A stretch of DNA of 64,000 nt from Candolleomyces eurysporus (GCA_027579435.1 JANBPK010000935.1:34722-98721); one strand, 5' to 3'; positions 54,012 through 64,000 are shown, counted from the stretch's first letter. Notes: generated from the sequence alone by a model not told the origin. Numbers and translations: made by a program.

Positions 54012-56865
54012 ATGACCATCCTCCGACGAGTATTTTCTAAACGCACGCTGTACTACGCTGTGAGCGGGACAGCTATAGCGGCAGGCGGTGGCTACTGGTA
54101 CCTCAACTCTGGACCTGCCTATCCGGTTTCTACCAAAGACACTCGAAGGCCTCCACCTCCATGGACCCCTCCGACTAGAGCCGAGATGTTGGAGCGGTTG
54201 AGGGCCTCCGGAAGGAACCCATCACTGCCATCGAACCTCAAGGAGAAAGGGAGGGGAGTGGAAGCAAAAGAGAAGGGAGTGGAAGTGAAGGAAGGAGAAG
54301 ATGATGACGATATGTTTGATTTGCTTATTATCGGAGGAGGAGCGACAGGTGCTGGTGTGGCCGTTGATGCTGCGAGTAGAGGGCTGAAAGTTGCTCTGGT
54401 GGAGAGGGACGATTTTAGTTCTGGTATGTGCCCGCTGCTGTTCGTTCTTCCCTTCGTTCTGTTCTCTCCTTATTCCATCCCTCTCCCTCGCTTTCCCTGC
54501 ATTCCACCAACCGCTAACCTCCCCTTCCAGGCACTTCCTCAAAATCCACAAAACTCGTCCACGGAGGCGTCCGCTACCTCCAAAAAGCCGTCTTCGAACT
54601 CGACTTGCAACAGTACAACCTCGTCCGCGAAGCCCTGCACGAGCGCAAAATATTCCTCCAAACAGCGCCGTACCTCAGTGCCATGCTCCCCATCATGCTC
54701 CCCATCTACAAGTACTGGCAAGTCCCCTACTACCTCGCTGGCTGCAAGCTATACGACATCCTCGCAGGCAAAGAAAATATGGAGTCTAGCTATGTCATGA
54801 GCAAGGGTAAAGCGCTGGAGGCGTTCCCAATGTTGAAAGGAAAGGGACTGGTCGGCGCAGTGGTCTACTACGACGGGCAGCACAACGATTCAAGGATGAA
54901 CGTGGCCCTGGTCATGACCGCTGTGAAGCACGGTGCGACGGTCGCGAACTACGTGGAGGTCACCGAACTCTGCAAAGACCCTACTACCGGCAAACTCGTC
55001 GGTGCCAAGGTTCGAGATACCCTGCCTACATCGAACAAGAAGAGAGGGAACGAGAAGGAGTTTGAGGTGCGAGCGAGGGGAGTTGTAAACGCTACCGGGC
55101 CGTTCGCAGACTCTATCCTCACTCTGGACAACCCCACGCACGCGCCGATCGTCCAACCCTCTAGTGGTGTGCATATCACGCTCCCCGGGTACTACAGCCC
55201 TCGTACCATGGGCTTGTTGGATCCAGCTACCTCCGACGGACGCGTCATTTTCTTCTTGCCGTGGCAGGGAAATACGATCGCTGGTACAACTGATAGTCCG
55301 AGCAAAGTGGAGAGGGAGCCCAGAGCGAGCGAAGAGGATATCAGGTGGTTGCTGGAGGAAGTGAGGAGCTATTTGGCGTCGGATATCAAGGTGCGGCGGG
55401 GAGATGTGTTGAGTGCGTGGAGTGGGTTGCGACCTCTCGTTCGGGATCCCTCCTCTGCAGAAGGGAAAGGGACAGCGGGCTTGGTTAGAAGCCACCTCAC
55501 ACATCTCAGTCCGAGTGGACTGTTGACGATTGCGGGGGGCAAATGGACCACGTATAGGAAGATGGCGGAGGAGACGGTGGATGAGGCCGTCAGAGTGTTT
55601 GGGTTGGAGAGGAAGGTTAAGACCAAGGGTTGTGTGACGGATAATGTGAGGCTTGTGGGGAGTGATGGATGGAGTAGGAATATGTTTATCGGGTTGATTC
55701 AGACTGTGAGTTGTCGTTTCTCCCTCTAACTNAACCTTTTTTTTTNACTGACTAGTCTCTACATTTCCTCGTATAGTACGGACTCGAAACGGACGTCGCA
55801 AGGCATCTTTCAGATAACTACGGAGATCGAGCGTGGACAGTATGCTCGTTAGCTGAGCCGACGGGCGAGACGTGGCCTCTCCACGGGAAGAGGCTCGTTC
55901 CTCAGTACCCTTGTACGTATTCCTCTCTTTCTCGCCTCCTCTCCTCTCTTCCCCCATTCACATCTCTAACTTGCAAAAAATTTACATTTCCTTTCGCATT
56001 CAAAGTCATAGACGCAGAAGTAACCTACGCCATCAAACACGAATACGCCCAAACAGCAACAGACGTCCTTGCCCGTCGTACACGTCTCTCGTTCCTCAAC
56101 ACCCGGGCTGCTCTAGACGCCCTACCCACCGTGATAGCTATCATGTCCAAGGAACTCGGGTGGTCCAAGAAGGAGGAGAGGAGGCAAATACGAGAGACGA
56201 TTCGGTATTTGGTGGGGAGTATGGGCTTGCAGTTGCGCGGTTATGGGGGTGAGGAAAAAGAGGGGAAGCAGGAGGAAGAGAAGAGGATGAAGGAGGTCGA
56301 GCGGGAGGTCGTGCGGCGGGCTTGGGAAGTAAGAAGGGAGCGCGAACCGGAGAGTGCGTCGGTTGTTTGGGGCTATTTGAGTGGAGGACTCTTTGCGCTG
56401 GGGTCGCTGTTCACTCCCTCCTTTTGGCGCTCCTCCTTGTCGTCGTCCTCGCCGTCATCGTCGCTTTCGGCGAGCTACTCACCCCAGCAGCAGCAAAATG
56501 AGATTAGGCTGCATGGTCGGGCTCGGTTCCAGCCTTCAGAGATCTCGGCTCTCCGACATGCGTTTAGCGAACATGCAGATTCCGAAACGCATAGAGTCAG
56601 CTCGAAGGAGATTGTTCGGATTGTGAAAGGGCCTGAGATGAAGGGCTATGGGTACGGGGAGGTCACTGAAGGGGACCTGGAGTACGTCTTGGAGGAGATG
56701 CGAATGTCCCGAGAAAACTCGGTGCAGGAGCAAGGAGGCGGTGTCGATTTTGAAGAGTTTATAGAGATTTGTGGGAATTTGAAAGATGTGGGTGTTACCC
56801 CTTCTACGGTCTTGTCGAAGGAGAGGAAGAGGATTCCGGTGGAGAAGAGCGGAGGTGGAGTGTAG
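54012..56865 (+). CDS. GUT2: Mitochondrial FAD glycerol-3-phosphate dehydrogenase
   Basis: It oxidises glycerol-3-phosphate to dihydroxyacetone phosphate at the inner mitochondrial membrane and passes electrons to ubiquinone. Exons 54012-54423, 54531-55705, 55777-55912 and 56006-56865 sum to 2583 nt, 860 residues. The N-terminus has a basic presequence ([11 protein letters not shown]) and a membrane segment at about 14-33. The FAD Rossmann motif [22 protein letters not shown] is at about 104-125, followed by the family signature [14 protein letters not shown]. Further conserved blocks are [48 protein letters not shown] and [17 protein letters not shown]. The C-terminus has a helical region, a Ser-rich hydrophobic insert (about 700-740) and a degenerate EF-hand-like pair. 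It is longer than the roughly 650-residue yeast enzyme because of that C-terminal part. The ATG at 54012 is the first in frame. Confidence 0.94.
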
Positions 56866-57390
56866 AGTCTGAGTCTGAACAGGTGGATTCACTGGTGCGT
56901 GCTCGTAGGGAAGGGGCATAGGTGACTGGATGAACGGAAACAACGTGTCGATATTGGACGATTGGTTTTCAGTTTTCGGTTATAAATTAACCGTGGATGG
57001 ACGTAGATTTGTATATACAACTTAGCAATATGATTAATATCTCTATCTTCAATTGTCTCTCCTTGTAGAAGTCCACATAAGCCTTTACTTTGGGCGTTCG
57101 GCAACTTGGTACGGCTTCGGAAACAATGATTTCGAAAATCAGCGCTGGGTACTGCGGATAGATGGCGATGCCTCTGTAGCCATCTCGTGGGGAAGGGTGG
57201 GGTGTATCAGTTACTAAGACAGAGGTGCCGGTTAAACGGAAGAGGGTATGGCCGGCATATAAGCATGCGTATATATACAGTCCTTCATTGGTATAAAGCG
57301 GACTGAGCGCGTAACTCCACTGCACCACATATTCAATCAGCTTCTCTCCTCATAGACCAACCAGGCTTCTGATCTGTCTTGTTTGTCGCC
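56866..57390. promoter_or_regulatory. GUT2 3' flank and GST1 promoter
   Basis: The left part is the GUT2 3' untranslated region. A TATATATA run at 57271-57278 and CATATAAGC at 57257-57265 lie 110-130 bp upstream of the GST1 ATG and are the likely TATA region. Confidence 0.5.
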
Positions 57391-58167
57391 ATGATCACCC
57401 TCTTTGACATCCCATCCACCATCGGAACCTGGTCACCCAACGTCTGGCGTACGCGTTTCACGCTCGACTACAAGAACATCCTCTACAAGGTGGAATGGGT
57501 CGAGTACCCAGATATTGCTTCCACCCTCCAGTCTCACGGCATAGGACCTGGGGGTAGGAAACCAGACGGGTCGCCCTACTACAGCGTCCCAGCTATCATC
57601 GACGTAGACGACGAAACAGGAAAGGTCAAGAAGGCCCTCGCAGACTCGGTGGAGATCGCGAAGTACCTGGACGAAGCGTACCCTGACACTCCCAAGGTGC
57701 TTCCAGAGGATGGGAAGGAGTTGGAGAGTGTATTGGGCTTCGCGAATGGGCTCATTAGGCTCTGGGTGCCAGTGTTTATGATTGTCTGTAAAGCTATGCT
57801 TCCGCAGCTCCACCCACCTAGTCGAGAGTTCTTTAGCAGGGTCAGAGCTAAGGACGCTCAGCAGTTCTATCCGGGCTACGAGACCATCGAGGATATCCCT
57901 TTCTCGAAAGAGGATAAGGAAGCGGCGTGGAAGGCGTTCAAGGACTCGTTTACGAAGGGGCTTGCCGCTCACGAGAATTTGGTGCAGGGGAAATGGTTCT
58001 TGGGCGAGGGCAGGATTGGATTTGCGGATTTCGTGATTGGCGGAGTGCTGCTTTGGTTGAAGACGGTGTTTGGGGAGGAGAGTGAGGAGTGGAAGGATAT
58101 GTCGCAGTGGGATGGAGGGAGATGGAAGACGTTCGTTGACGGATTGAAGGAGTATCAGAAGGCGTGA
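57391..58167 (+). CDS. Etherase-related glutathione S-transferase, copy 1
   Basis: 258 residues, intronless, ATG at 57391. The N-terminal thioredoxin-fold domain (1-90) reads MITLFDIPSTIGTWSPNVW, LDYKNILYKVEWVEYPDI, then PYYSVPAIIDVDDETG with the conserved cis-Pro, and DSVEIAKYLDEAYPDTP as the glutathione gamma-glutamyl contact. The all-helical C-terminal domain follows, ending with GRIGFADFVIGGVLLWLKTVFG. This matches the fungal etherase-related (GSTFuA/GTE-like) class, abundant in wood- and litter-decaying Agaricomycetes and tied to detoxification of aromatic or lignin-derived compounds. The residue at the catalytic position appears to be Ser or Trp-Ser rather than Cys or Tyr; not assigned. 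A second copy lies at 61280. The two flank two damaged F-box genes. Confidence 0.9.
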   Translation: MITLFDIPSTIGTWSPNVWRTRFTLDYKNILYKVEWVEYPDIASTLQSHGIGPGGRKPDGSPYYSVPAIIDVDDETGKVKKALADSVEIAKYLDEAYPDTPKVLPEDGKELESVLGFANGLIRLWVPVFMIVCKAMLPQLHPPSREFFSRVRAKDAQQFYPGYETIEDIPFSKEDKEAAWKAFKDSFTKGLAAHENLVQGKWFLGEGRIGFADFVIGGVLLWLKTVFGEESEEWKDMSQWDGGRWKTFVDGLKEYQKA

Positions 58168-58384
58168 ACCATAAAGCCAAGGGAGTATACTAGAACTAGT
58201 GCAAATTTGAAACAACGGGATATTCGGACTCTGCCTTCCCTGTGCCAAAAAAAGACCTAAATTTCCTCCAAACCCAATAGAAGAAACCAAGGTGGCCTCC
58301 ACCCCAAAGTCTACTTGCCGTAGGGGACCCGGCCCTTGTCCTCTTCAAGAACCTAAGGTTCCCGTACGTAAATCCAATTAATTT

Positions 58385-59064
58385 GCAGCTTCGTTCTCCC
58401 CCGACGTTGCCGCGACGCAGACATGCGGCAGTTGACGAACCTCACTTTGGTTTGCAAGCGCTGGAGCCAGGCCGCATGCGATACTCATTCATTCTGGGGT
58501 TCTCTTCCAATCGATGCACGCAATGTGTCTTACAAGGCCATCACGACGTGGTATAACAGATGCGGGGATGTTCCAAAGTGTCTTCGAGTCAGGGATGAAG
58601 AATCTTGCGTTAATGCAATGCCACTGCAACGTTTCAACGACACCGGGGAAGCGACCTCGTGCGTAATCATCAATCCAGCGTTGGCTCAAGTACTCTCGGA
58701 TGGCCTGAAATTCGAGAAACTATCCTTACATTGCACGACGCCGAAATGCTACCAGCAATTCCCCAGCCTCCTGACTCCTCGCGCGAGGGGCTCGATCAAG
58801 TCTTTGACGGTCGTCTTCCAGCGCGGGTGGCCTGGAGACGAGTTGGATAGGATCCCTTCAAGCGGACTTGATATACCATCTAATGTCAAGGCGTTAAAGA
58901 TACGCGAGCCATATCGATCTCTCCTTGGGGATGGAGTCCTCAAGCCACTGTGTCTCACTAAGTGTTTACAGTCGACTGACCAGGCCCTTACAGGCTCGAT
59001 CACGGATCACAGCTCCTGTCCGCGGTCCACCACTGCATTGGCCTCGAGAACCTCGTATGTCTGA
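58385..59064 (+). pseudogene. Truncated F-box-like gene
   Basis: It is homologous to the middle of the next gene (residues about 87-260 there): RQLTNLTLVCKRWSQAAC, YKAITTWYNRCGDVPKCLR, KLSLHCTTPKCYQQF, RARGSIKSLTVVFQRGW. The N-terminal motif, coiled coil and first half of the F-box are absent, and there is no plausible start. At about 58960, where the paralogue continues with PLGISPSVYSRL, small indels shift the frame and it ends soon after. Some non-coding homology may continue to about 59090. Confidence 0.8.
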
Positions 59065-59266
59065 GCTGTGCCGGCCATTCACAGTGTGGAATAGACGCTG
59101 CGAAAGTCATCACACTTGTCACATTGGTGCACTATGTCACGGTTACGGTGCCCTTTCTTGCAGTGTTGCTGCCCATCGGCATTTGCCGGAAGTTCCCAAT
59201 CCGAGCGCCAGAACAGCATCTCCTGGTTCTATAATTCCCTCATAGAGCCAAATCCTCGATCAATCT

Positions 59267-60854
59267 ATGCAGCTACCTTCTTTTCCAGTACTCACAAAAC
59301 TACTCTTGCGTAATGATGCACCAGATCTCATGGAGGCTGCCTCTATTCAACAGGGGATCAACCTCCTCACTGGGCAGATCTTCCATCTGCGGGCACAGCT
59401 TGCCGACCTCGAGGGGTCTCTTCTGAATCACCGAATCGTCCTTTCCGCCGTCCGAAGGATTCCCCACGAGCTCCTCGGAATAATTTTCACCTTTGTCCTA
59501 CTACCCTGCTCCCGCAACGACTTTGACATGCGGCAGTTAACAGACCTCACTTTGGTTTGCAAGCGCTGGAAGCAGGCCGCATATATCACCCATCAGCTGT
59601 GGAGTACACTTCCCATCGATGAACGCAAGGTATCCTACGAGGCCATCACGATGTGGTATAACAGAAGCGGGGATATTCCAAAGACTCTTCGGGCCAAGGA
59701 TGAAGAACCCTGTATAAATGGGGTACCGAACTCATGCGGAATTACCAATCCAGCGTTGGTCACAGCATTATCCAATGGCCTCAAATTCAATAGAGTATCC
59801 TTACAATGCACGACCCCCAAATGCTATCAGCAATTCCTCAACCTCCTAAGCCGTCGCGCAAGGGACTCGATTAAGTCGTTGACGGTTGCCTTCCAGCGCG
59901 GGTGGGGCGAGTCGGACACGATCTATTCAAATCGCCTTGATATACCATCCAGCGTCACGTCTTTCAAGATCCGCGTCCCCTATCAAACTCTCCTTGGGCA
60001 TCAAGTCCTCAGGCCGTTAGGCATCTCGCCCAGCGTCTACAGTCGACTTACTTCCTTCACATTCCGAACACCGCATTCCTACGAGATTGACCACGGCCCA
60101 CAGTTCTTGTTGGCGGTCCAGTACTGCATCAGTATCGAGAGCCTCGTCATCGATTTCAACGGTATGGTATGGGATTTTGCTGGTGACTTCGATATCGGCG
60201 GTAGGCGTTTTGACCAGGAAACGCGGGTAGTGCTTCCCAATTTGCGCAAGTTGCGGCTGAAGAAGGCTTGGCGTCGCATAAATATCCTCCAGTATCTCGC
60301 AGCTCCTGTTGTTGGAGAGCTAGACATTGAAGGAGATTGTGACAACATTGCCGATACCCTTTCATCCTTTTTTTTCAAACAGCCCCCATTCAAAATATCA
60401 TCTACGCCTTCTCTGCCTTTCCCTCTCACCTCTTCGGCATGCAGAATTGGAGGAGATTCTCAGACAAGATCTGCCGGCTCTGACCCATCTCACTTTGAGC
60501 GACCTCCTGCACCCGGCAGTCTGGGTAAATGGCGGGTTAACTGAAGGTAGCGGATTCGAGTTGATTTGTGAAATGACACCGTGCCCCAGGAATTTCCCTC
60601 GTCTTCAAGTCCTGCGGATTCTCAACATTCCCTCCGACTATCCGCTTTGGTCAATTTCAGAATATGTCAAGGCACTGGCGACAGGTGGTTGCGCCTTGCA
60701 GGAGTTAATCGTTGCGTTTCAGCCAACTTATTCATCCGAAAATTATAACCTCAGAGGATCTCGGGAGGTCAAGGAGCTGGAGGCTCACGGAGTATCTCTT
60801 TATATAACCCCATCAAGACTCGTAGACCGGCAGGGCCAACCGTTAGTACTGTAG
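59267..60854 (+). pseudogene. F-box-like / LRR gene with poly-T frameshift
   Basis: Starts at ATG 59267 with LPSFPVLTKLLLRNDAPDLMEAASIQQGIN, coiled coil, F-box-like VRRIPHELLGIIFTFVL and CKRWKQAAYITHQLW, then leucine-rich repeats until about residue 370. At the run of eight T (60369-60376) the frame changes: with seven T the frame continues into FFSNSPHSKYHLRLL...LRHAELEEILRQDLPALTHLTLSDL and on to the stop at 60854, giving about 528 residues. As written, translation ends at 60544. Because the break sits exactly in a homopolymer, either a sequence error or a real recent frameshift would explain it; the gene may be functional. Intronless like its relatives. Confidence 0.75.
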
Positions 60855-61279
60855 CATAACTCATATCTAGATCCTGATGTTTCGTTTACATTTGTTTGTA
60901 TTGCTTTTTTATCATCTAGCATACACTTCCGTTCACCCAGTACTTGCTATCCAGAATTTGACTGTACAAACATTGTTGATCGCTATTTCAGGACGCCGCC
61001 TAGGTTCGTTGCATGGATTGAGGCCCGAGAAGCATCGGAATGCTGACTGAATGACTCCTGACGATGGGATAAATAATCTATTTGAGATTGACGATGTGGT
61101 ACATAGCAACGTACCACACGCCAGTACATACTGCAGTGACCAAATGTGGGGGAGCCGAGTTATAATGACAAACCACCGACTTCTATAGATAAGATCAGAT
61201 CAAAGAATTTAACGGTATAAGTGGGGATCTGAGGAGACCTTCCTCGACCTTCCACCTTTCGCCTCTTCTACATCACGCC
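60855..61279. other. F-box 3' flank and GST2 promoter
   Basis: No gene. A/T-rich sequence with a CT-rich leader (CTTCCTCGACCTTCCACCTT) just upstream of the GST2 ATG. Confidence 0.5.
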
Positions 61280-62062
61280 ATGATTACATTCTTTGACATT
61301 CCGTCTACTATCTCCTCCAACGCCTGGTCTCTCAACACCTGGCGTACGCGTTTCGCGCTCAATTATAAGGGCCTGCCATACAAGACGGAGTGGGTAGAAT
61401 ATCCCGACATCGCTGGAAAGCTCAAGGGCCATGGCATTGGTCCAACCGGGCACTACCCAGACGGCTCGCCGTACTACAGCCTTCCTGCTATAATCGACAT
61501 CGACGATGCAACAGGAGAGAGGAAAGCAGCGGTGGCGAACTCATTCGATATCGCGAAATACCTGGATGAAGCATATCCGGACGCGCCAAAGCTGTTTCCA
61601 CACGGCGACAAAGATCAGGCAATGGAGAGGTTTGTCAAGGAGTGGCCCTTGATGTGGGAACCCCTGTATATTATTGCGTTCAAGGCAACGTATCCGAAGC
61701 TCAACCCAGCCAGCCAGCCACATTTCACCGTAGCTCGTGCCAAGGATCTGCAAGACGTGTATCCTGGAAAAGAGAGATTGGAAGATATTCCACTATCCCN
61801 TGAGGAGCGGGCCGAGTCATGGAAGAAGGTGAAGGCTTGTTTCGATGTACTGGAAGAGAAAGTGAAGGGAACGGATGACAAGGGGCAGTGGTATCTGGGA
61901 GACGATATTTCGTTTGCAGATATGGTTATCGGAGGGCTCTTGGTGTGGTTGAAGGCGATCTTTGGTGAAGACAGCGTGGAGTGGAGGGATATCCAGAAGT
62001 GGAATGATGGGAGGTGGAACAAGTTCCTCGAGGGGTTGAAGGACTTTCAGAATGTCGATTGA
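61280..62062 (+). CDS. Etherase-related glutathione S-transferase, copy 2
   Basis: 260 residues, intronless, clearly a paralogue of copy 1: MITFFDIPSTISSNAWSLNTW, LNYKGLPYKTEWVEYPDI, PYYSLPAIIDIDDATG with the cis-Pro, NSFDIAKYLDEAYPDAP, and ISFADMVIGGLLVWLKAIFG near the end. The N at 61800 is inside a codon (CNT) and the frame holds, so it stands for a real base. Copy 2 has three extra residues in the active-site loop (Ser-Ser-Asn-Ala). Same inferred role in conjugation or reductive cleavage of aromatic ethers; substrate unknown. Confidence 0.9.
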   Translation: MITFFDIPSTISSNAWSLNTWRTRFALNYKGLPYKTEWVEYPDIAGKLKGHGIGPTGHYPDGSPYYSLPAIIDIDDATGERKAAVANSFDIAKYLDEAYPDAPKLFPHGDKDQAMERFVKEWPLMWEPLYIIAFKATYPKLNPASQPHFTVARAKDLQDVYPGKERLEDIPLSXEERAESWKKVKACFDVLEEKVKGTDDKGQWYLGDDISFADMVIGGLLVWLKAIFGEDSVEWRDIQKWNDGRWNKFLEGLKDFQNVD

Positions 62063-62349
62063 AAGAGTATGATAGAATGAAGAATTTTTATCAAGTACAC
62101 TTGGTTTCCTATGTCGTCCGTATATATCAGGATTGTAAAGATAGTCCTCTTGTGAGATTGCCCACTTTTCGCATAGTTTGATAATGTTCTAGGGTTAAAC
62201 TTCTGCAAAGATGTGGTGAGAGTGACACCTGGACTATTTCCCAGTCCGGTGCCTCAGACCGCTGGGTCATTCGCCATGCTGAGGAATGGCACGGCGCACA
62301 ACTCAGCCGCCAGCGTGAGTCCTCAGATTGGAAATAAGGCCTCCTGCGA

Positions 62350-62729
62350 TCAGGCTCGGGCGAAGTTTGGCATGCCGGAGTTCGTCAATGGCTGCTGCTC
62401 AACGAAGTTCTGGTTTTCGTAATTCTGTATCAACCCCTGAGGTGCACTTGAAGCCGGTTTCGCAGCCGAAGGACCCCAGCCTGAGCCACCTTGGGCTGAG
62501 CAGGAGCCTATGCGCCTCAATCGTTAGCGGTGCGAGAATACGCAAGGCAGAGAAACCCCACTCACAGTCGGTGAAGCATTTCCATATATCTGACCAACAT
62601 TTCCACTCGAAACAGGCACAGCAGCAATCGCCTAAAGAAAACAACAAGGATAAGTGAGAGAGAGACGAGTTTGACGAAAGGGGGAGACTGACAACAGCAA
62701 CAGTCACATCCATCCCCTCCTTCGCACAT
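62350..62729 (-). CDS. 77-residue cysteine-cluster microprotein
   Basis: Three exons (62729-62693, 62631-62566, 62480-62350) encode 77 residues. The first 35 hold 13 cysteines, at 2, 8, 10-13, 15-17, 19, 24, 31 and 35, in the dense pattern CDCCCCDCCCAC followed by FEWKCWSDIWKCFTDC. The remaining 42 residues are cysteine-free, Asn/Gln/Pro rich and hydrophilic. No signal peptide. All three exons close in frame with a stop at 62352-62350; intron 1 uses a GTCAGT donor, intron 2 has a CTAAC branch site. It could be a metal-binding (metallothionein-like) or multiply palmitoylated membrane-associated protein; I do not recognise a named family. It is too short for each exon to show as a long open frame. 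Confidence 0.68.
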
Positions 62730-63593
62730 GGTGTACAGTGAGGTATAGGGACTAAGTAGGGAGCTGGGTGGTCGAACTCTGGTGGGTTTAAATTAAGAAG
62801 TTTTAAGATGGAGCCAACCTTTTCTATTCACGTACCAAGGTACCCGTAAATGAGTTCCAAAATGAGTTTAGAGCGAGAAGCACTGAGTCCAGAACGTGCA
62901 CAGCTACATGCTGCATCGCTGTAACTCCTTCCTACCGTCAGCGAGCGCGACTTTCATATATGTAGGGGCATTAGCAGGCCGTGCAGATGGATCAAGTGGC
63001 GAAAGGCTGTGGGACTGCGGACTGATACATTTTTATTCACACCGGTATTCCGCGACGGCCGGGATAAACACAGGCGGAGGTGGAGGTTGTGTCCCAATGA
63101 GAATCAGCCTGTTAAGGAGAAATTGAATCTTGAGCTGTGTTTTTGTCAGCTGACTATCCACTATGACCGCTTGACGAGCTCAGAGGTCCTGGAAAGTCGA
63201 AAGGTTGGGGCCAAGGGAATGGAGATACGAAATGGATGACGCAGGTCTCAAATGAATTGACATCAAATTCAATGGCTCAAGGATTCAATCGCATTGCCAG
63301 AGCGTGGTCACGCGAATCAGGGTATATATACAAAGCAAAGTGAACAGCTATCGTGAGAGGTCGTAAGGAAACAAAAGCGAAAGAGAATCAAGCTAGCGAA
63401 AACATGTACAGAGAAGCAACGAACTAACAATTAGAACGCAGAGCATACGGAAGAGGAAGCGAACAGGTCGACGATACAAATACAAGAAATCACATTCAAA
63501 GGAGATCTGAACGGAACTGCGAGTGTCGGAGATAGATGAATGGCTAGCGGGTTGAACGCCAAGCTGAGTCATGGCATGGAGGGAGCATGTCGC
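62730..63593. other. Intergenic, no supported gene
   Basis: The left end is the promoter of the microprotein and the right end the 3' flank of the last gene. Two short overlapping plus-strand frames at 62896-63239 lack domains. Confidence 0.5.
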
Positions 63594-64000
63594 TCACCGA
63601 CTCGCTACTATATACACAAACACCAAAAACGCCACAAGGCTCCCTAGATGCCTCACCGTCCCCACATAGTCACTATCAGGCCTAATTGTCAACCTCTTCT
63701 TCTCATTCCCACTCCTTCTCACAACCCCGGACTCACTCCCAAGCTCCACAATATACGCACCCGACTCTGGCAGCTTCTCGTGGACAAAGGTATAGGGGTG
63801 CTTTGACGATGGGAGAGTCTGGAATTGGCTGCCATGGACTCCCATTTCGGCCATTCCAAGAGGACTCGCCGGCCCCGGGGTCGGATAGTAGTCGATCCCC
63901 AAGGACGCTCCTCCAACCCCTCTCCCAAGCCCCTGCTGAACATCGATCGACTTCGTCCTTCTTCTCCCTCCCTCAAACGCGGTTCCATGGTTTCCTGATG
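63594..64000 (-). CDS. Tail-anchored protein, 3' part only
   Basis: The frame is open from the right edge to a stop at 63594, so at least 134 C-terminal residues are present. They are Gly/Pro/Ser rich, with a VQQGLGRGVGGASLGIDYYP stretch, a middle segment HPYTFVHEKLPESGAYIVELG, a basic RRSGNEKKRLTIRPD, and a final hydrophobic helix GSLVAFLVFVYIVASR that ends the protein. The last feature suggests a tail anchor in the ER or mitochondrial membrane. No family is recognised and the start lies outside the window. Confidence 0.6.
   Translation of the reverse strand, partial: SGNHGTAFEGGRRRTKSIDVQQGLGRGVGGASLGIDYYPTPGPASPLGMAEMGVHGSQFQTLPSSKHPYTFVHEKLPESGAYIVELGSESGVVRRSGNEKKRLTIRPDSDYVGTVRHLGSLVAFLVFVYIVASR

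Noticed and set aside
54890..55957. 355-codon minus-strand frame over GUT2
   Set aside because: It overlaps highly conserved GUT2 coding sequence and shows no domain.
57433..58302. 289-codon minus-strand frame over GST copy 1
   Set aside because: Antisense shadow of the GST frame, with no recognisable family.

Overview
The window is nuclear DNA of a filamentous basidiomycete, most likely an Agaricomycete. The evidence is the dense short introns (about 45-60 bp, CTNA-type branch sites), a DUF6535 membrane protein, a CxC5/CxC6 KDZ-type transposon, an etherase-related glutathione transferase pair and an expanded family of intronless F-box-like/LRR genes. Many exon models below were rebuilt by hand from splice signals. 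Most were checked by whether the summed exon length is a multiple of three with no internal stop.

Layout. Positions 1-5 kb hold the 5' part of a DUF6535 gene (minus strand, running off the left edge) and a small secreted cysteine-rich protein with a knottin-like C-terminus. Positions 6.7-10.2 kb hold the 17-exon APC2 gene (anaphase-promoting complex cullin). Positions 10.6-13.5 kb hold a secreted, probably GPI-anchored GH37 trehalase. Positions 15.0-20.4 kb are a mobile element: two convergent genes, a CxC5/CxC6 cysteine-cluster protein with a KDZ-like C-terminus and an RTC4-domain protein, between 54-bp imperfect inverted repeats. A tRNA-Glu(CTC) and an F-box-like gene follow at 21.1-22.9 kb, then a single-pass SH3 protein at 23.7-25.5 kb.

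Positions 28.5-33.9 kb are a head-to-tail duplication of a GDA1/CD39 nucleoside diphosphatase gene; the right copy looks intact and the left copy is decaying. An RTA1-family seven-helix protein lies at 35.4-36.8 kb. Positions 37.7-50.8 kb contain four same-strand F-box-like paralogues, interrupted by a single-pass membrane protein gene (42.9-44.3 kb) and by fragments of a duplicated SHO1 gene; the intact SHO1 osmosensor lies at 51.6-53.2 kb. Divergently from SHO1 runs the mitochondrial FAD glycerol-3-phosphate dehydrogenase gene GUT2 (54.0-56.9 kb). SHO1 and GUT2 sharing one intergenic region is suggestive, because both belong to osmo-adaptation and glycerol metabolism. Positions 57.4-62.1 kb hold two etherase-related GSTs flanking one truncated and one frameshifted F-box gene. 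A 77-residue cysteine-cluster microprotein lies at 62.4-62.7 kb, and the 3' end of an unidentified tail-anchored protein runs off the right edge.

The region combines conserved housekeeping genes (APC2, GDA1, SHO1, GUT2, trehalase) with fast-turnover material: F-box tandem amplification, segmental duplication with pseudogenisation, and transposon insertion. Single N characters are scattered through it. Some replace a base, while at least three behave as an extra character beside a homopolymer, and removing them restores a reading frame.
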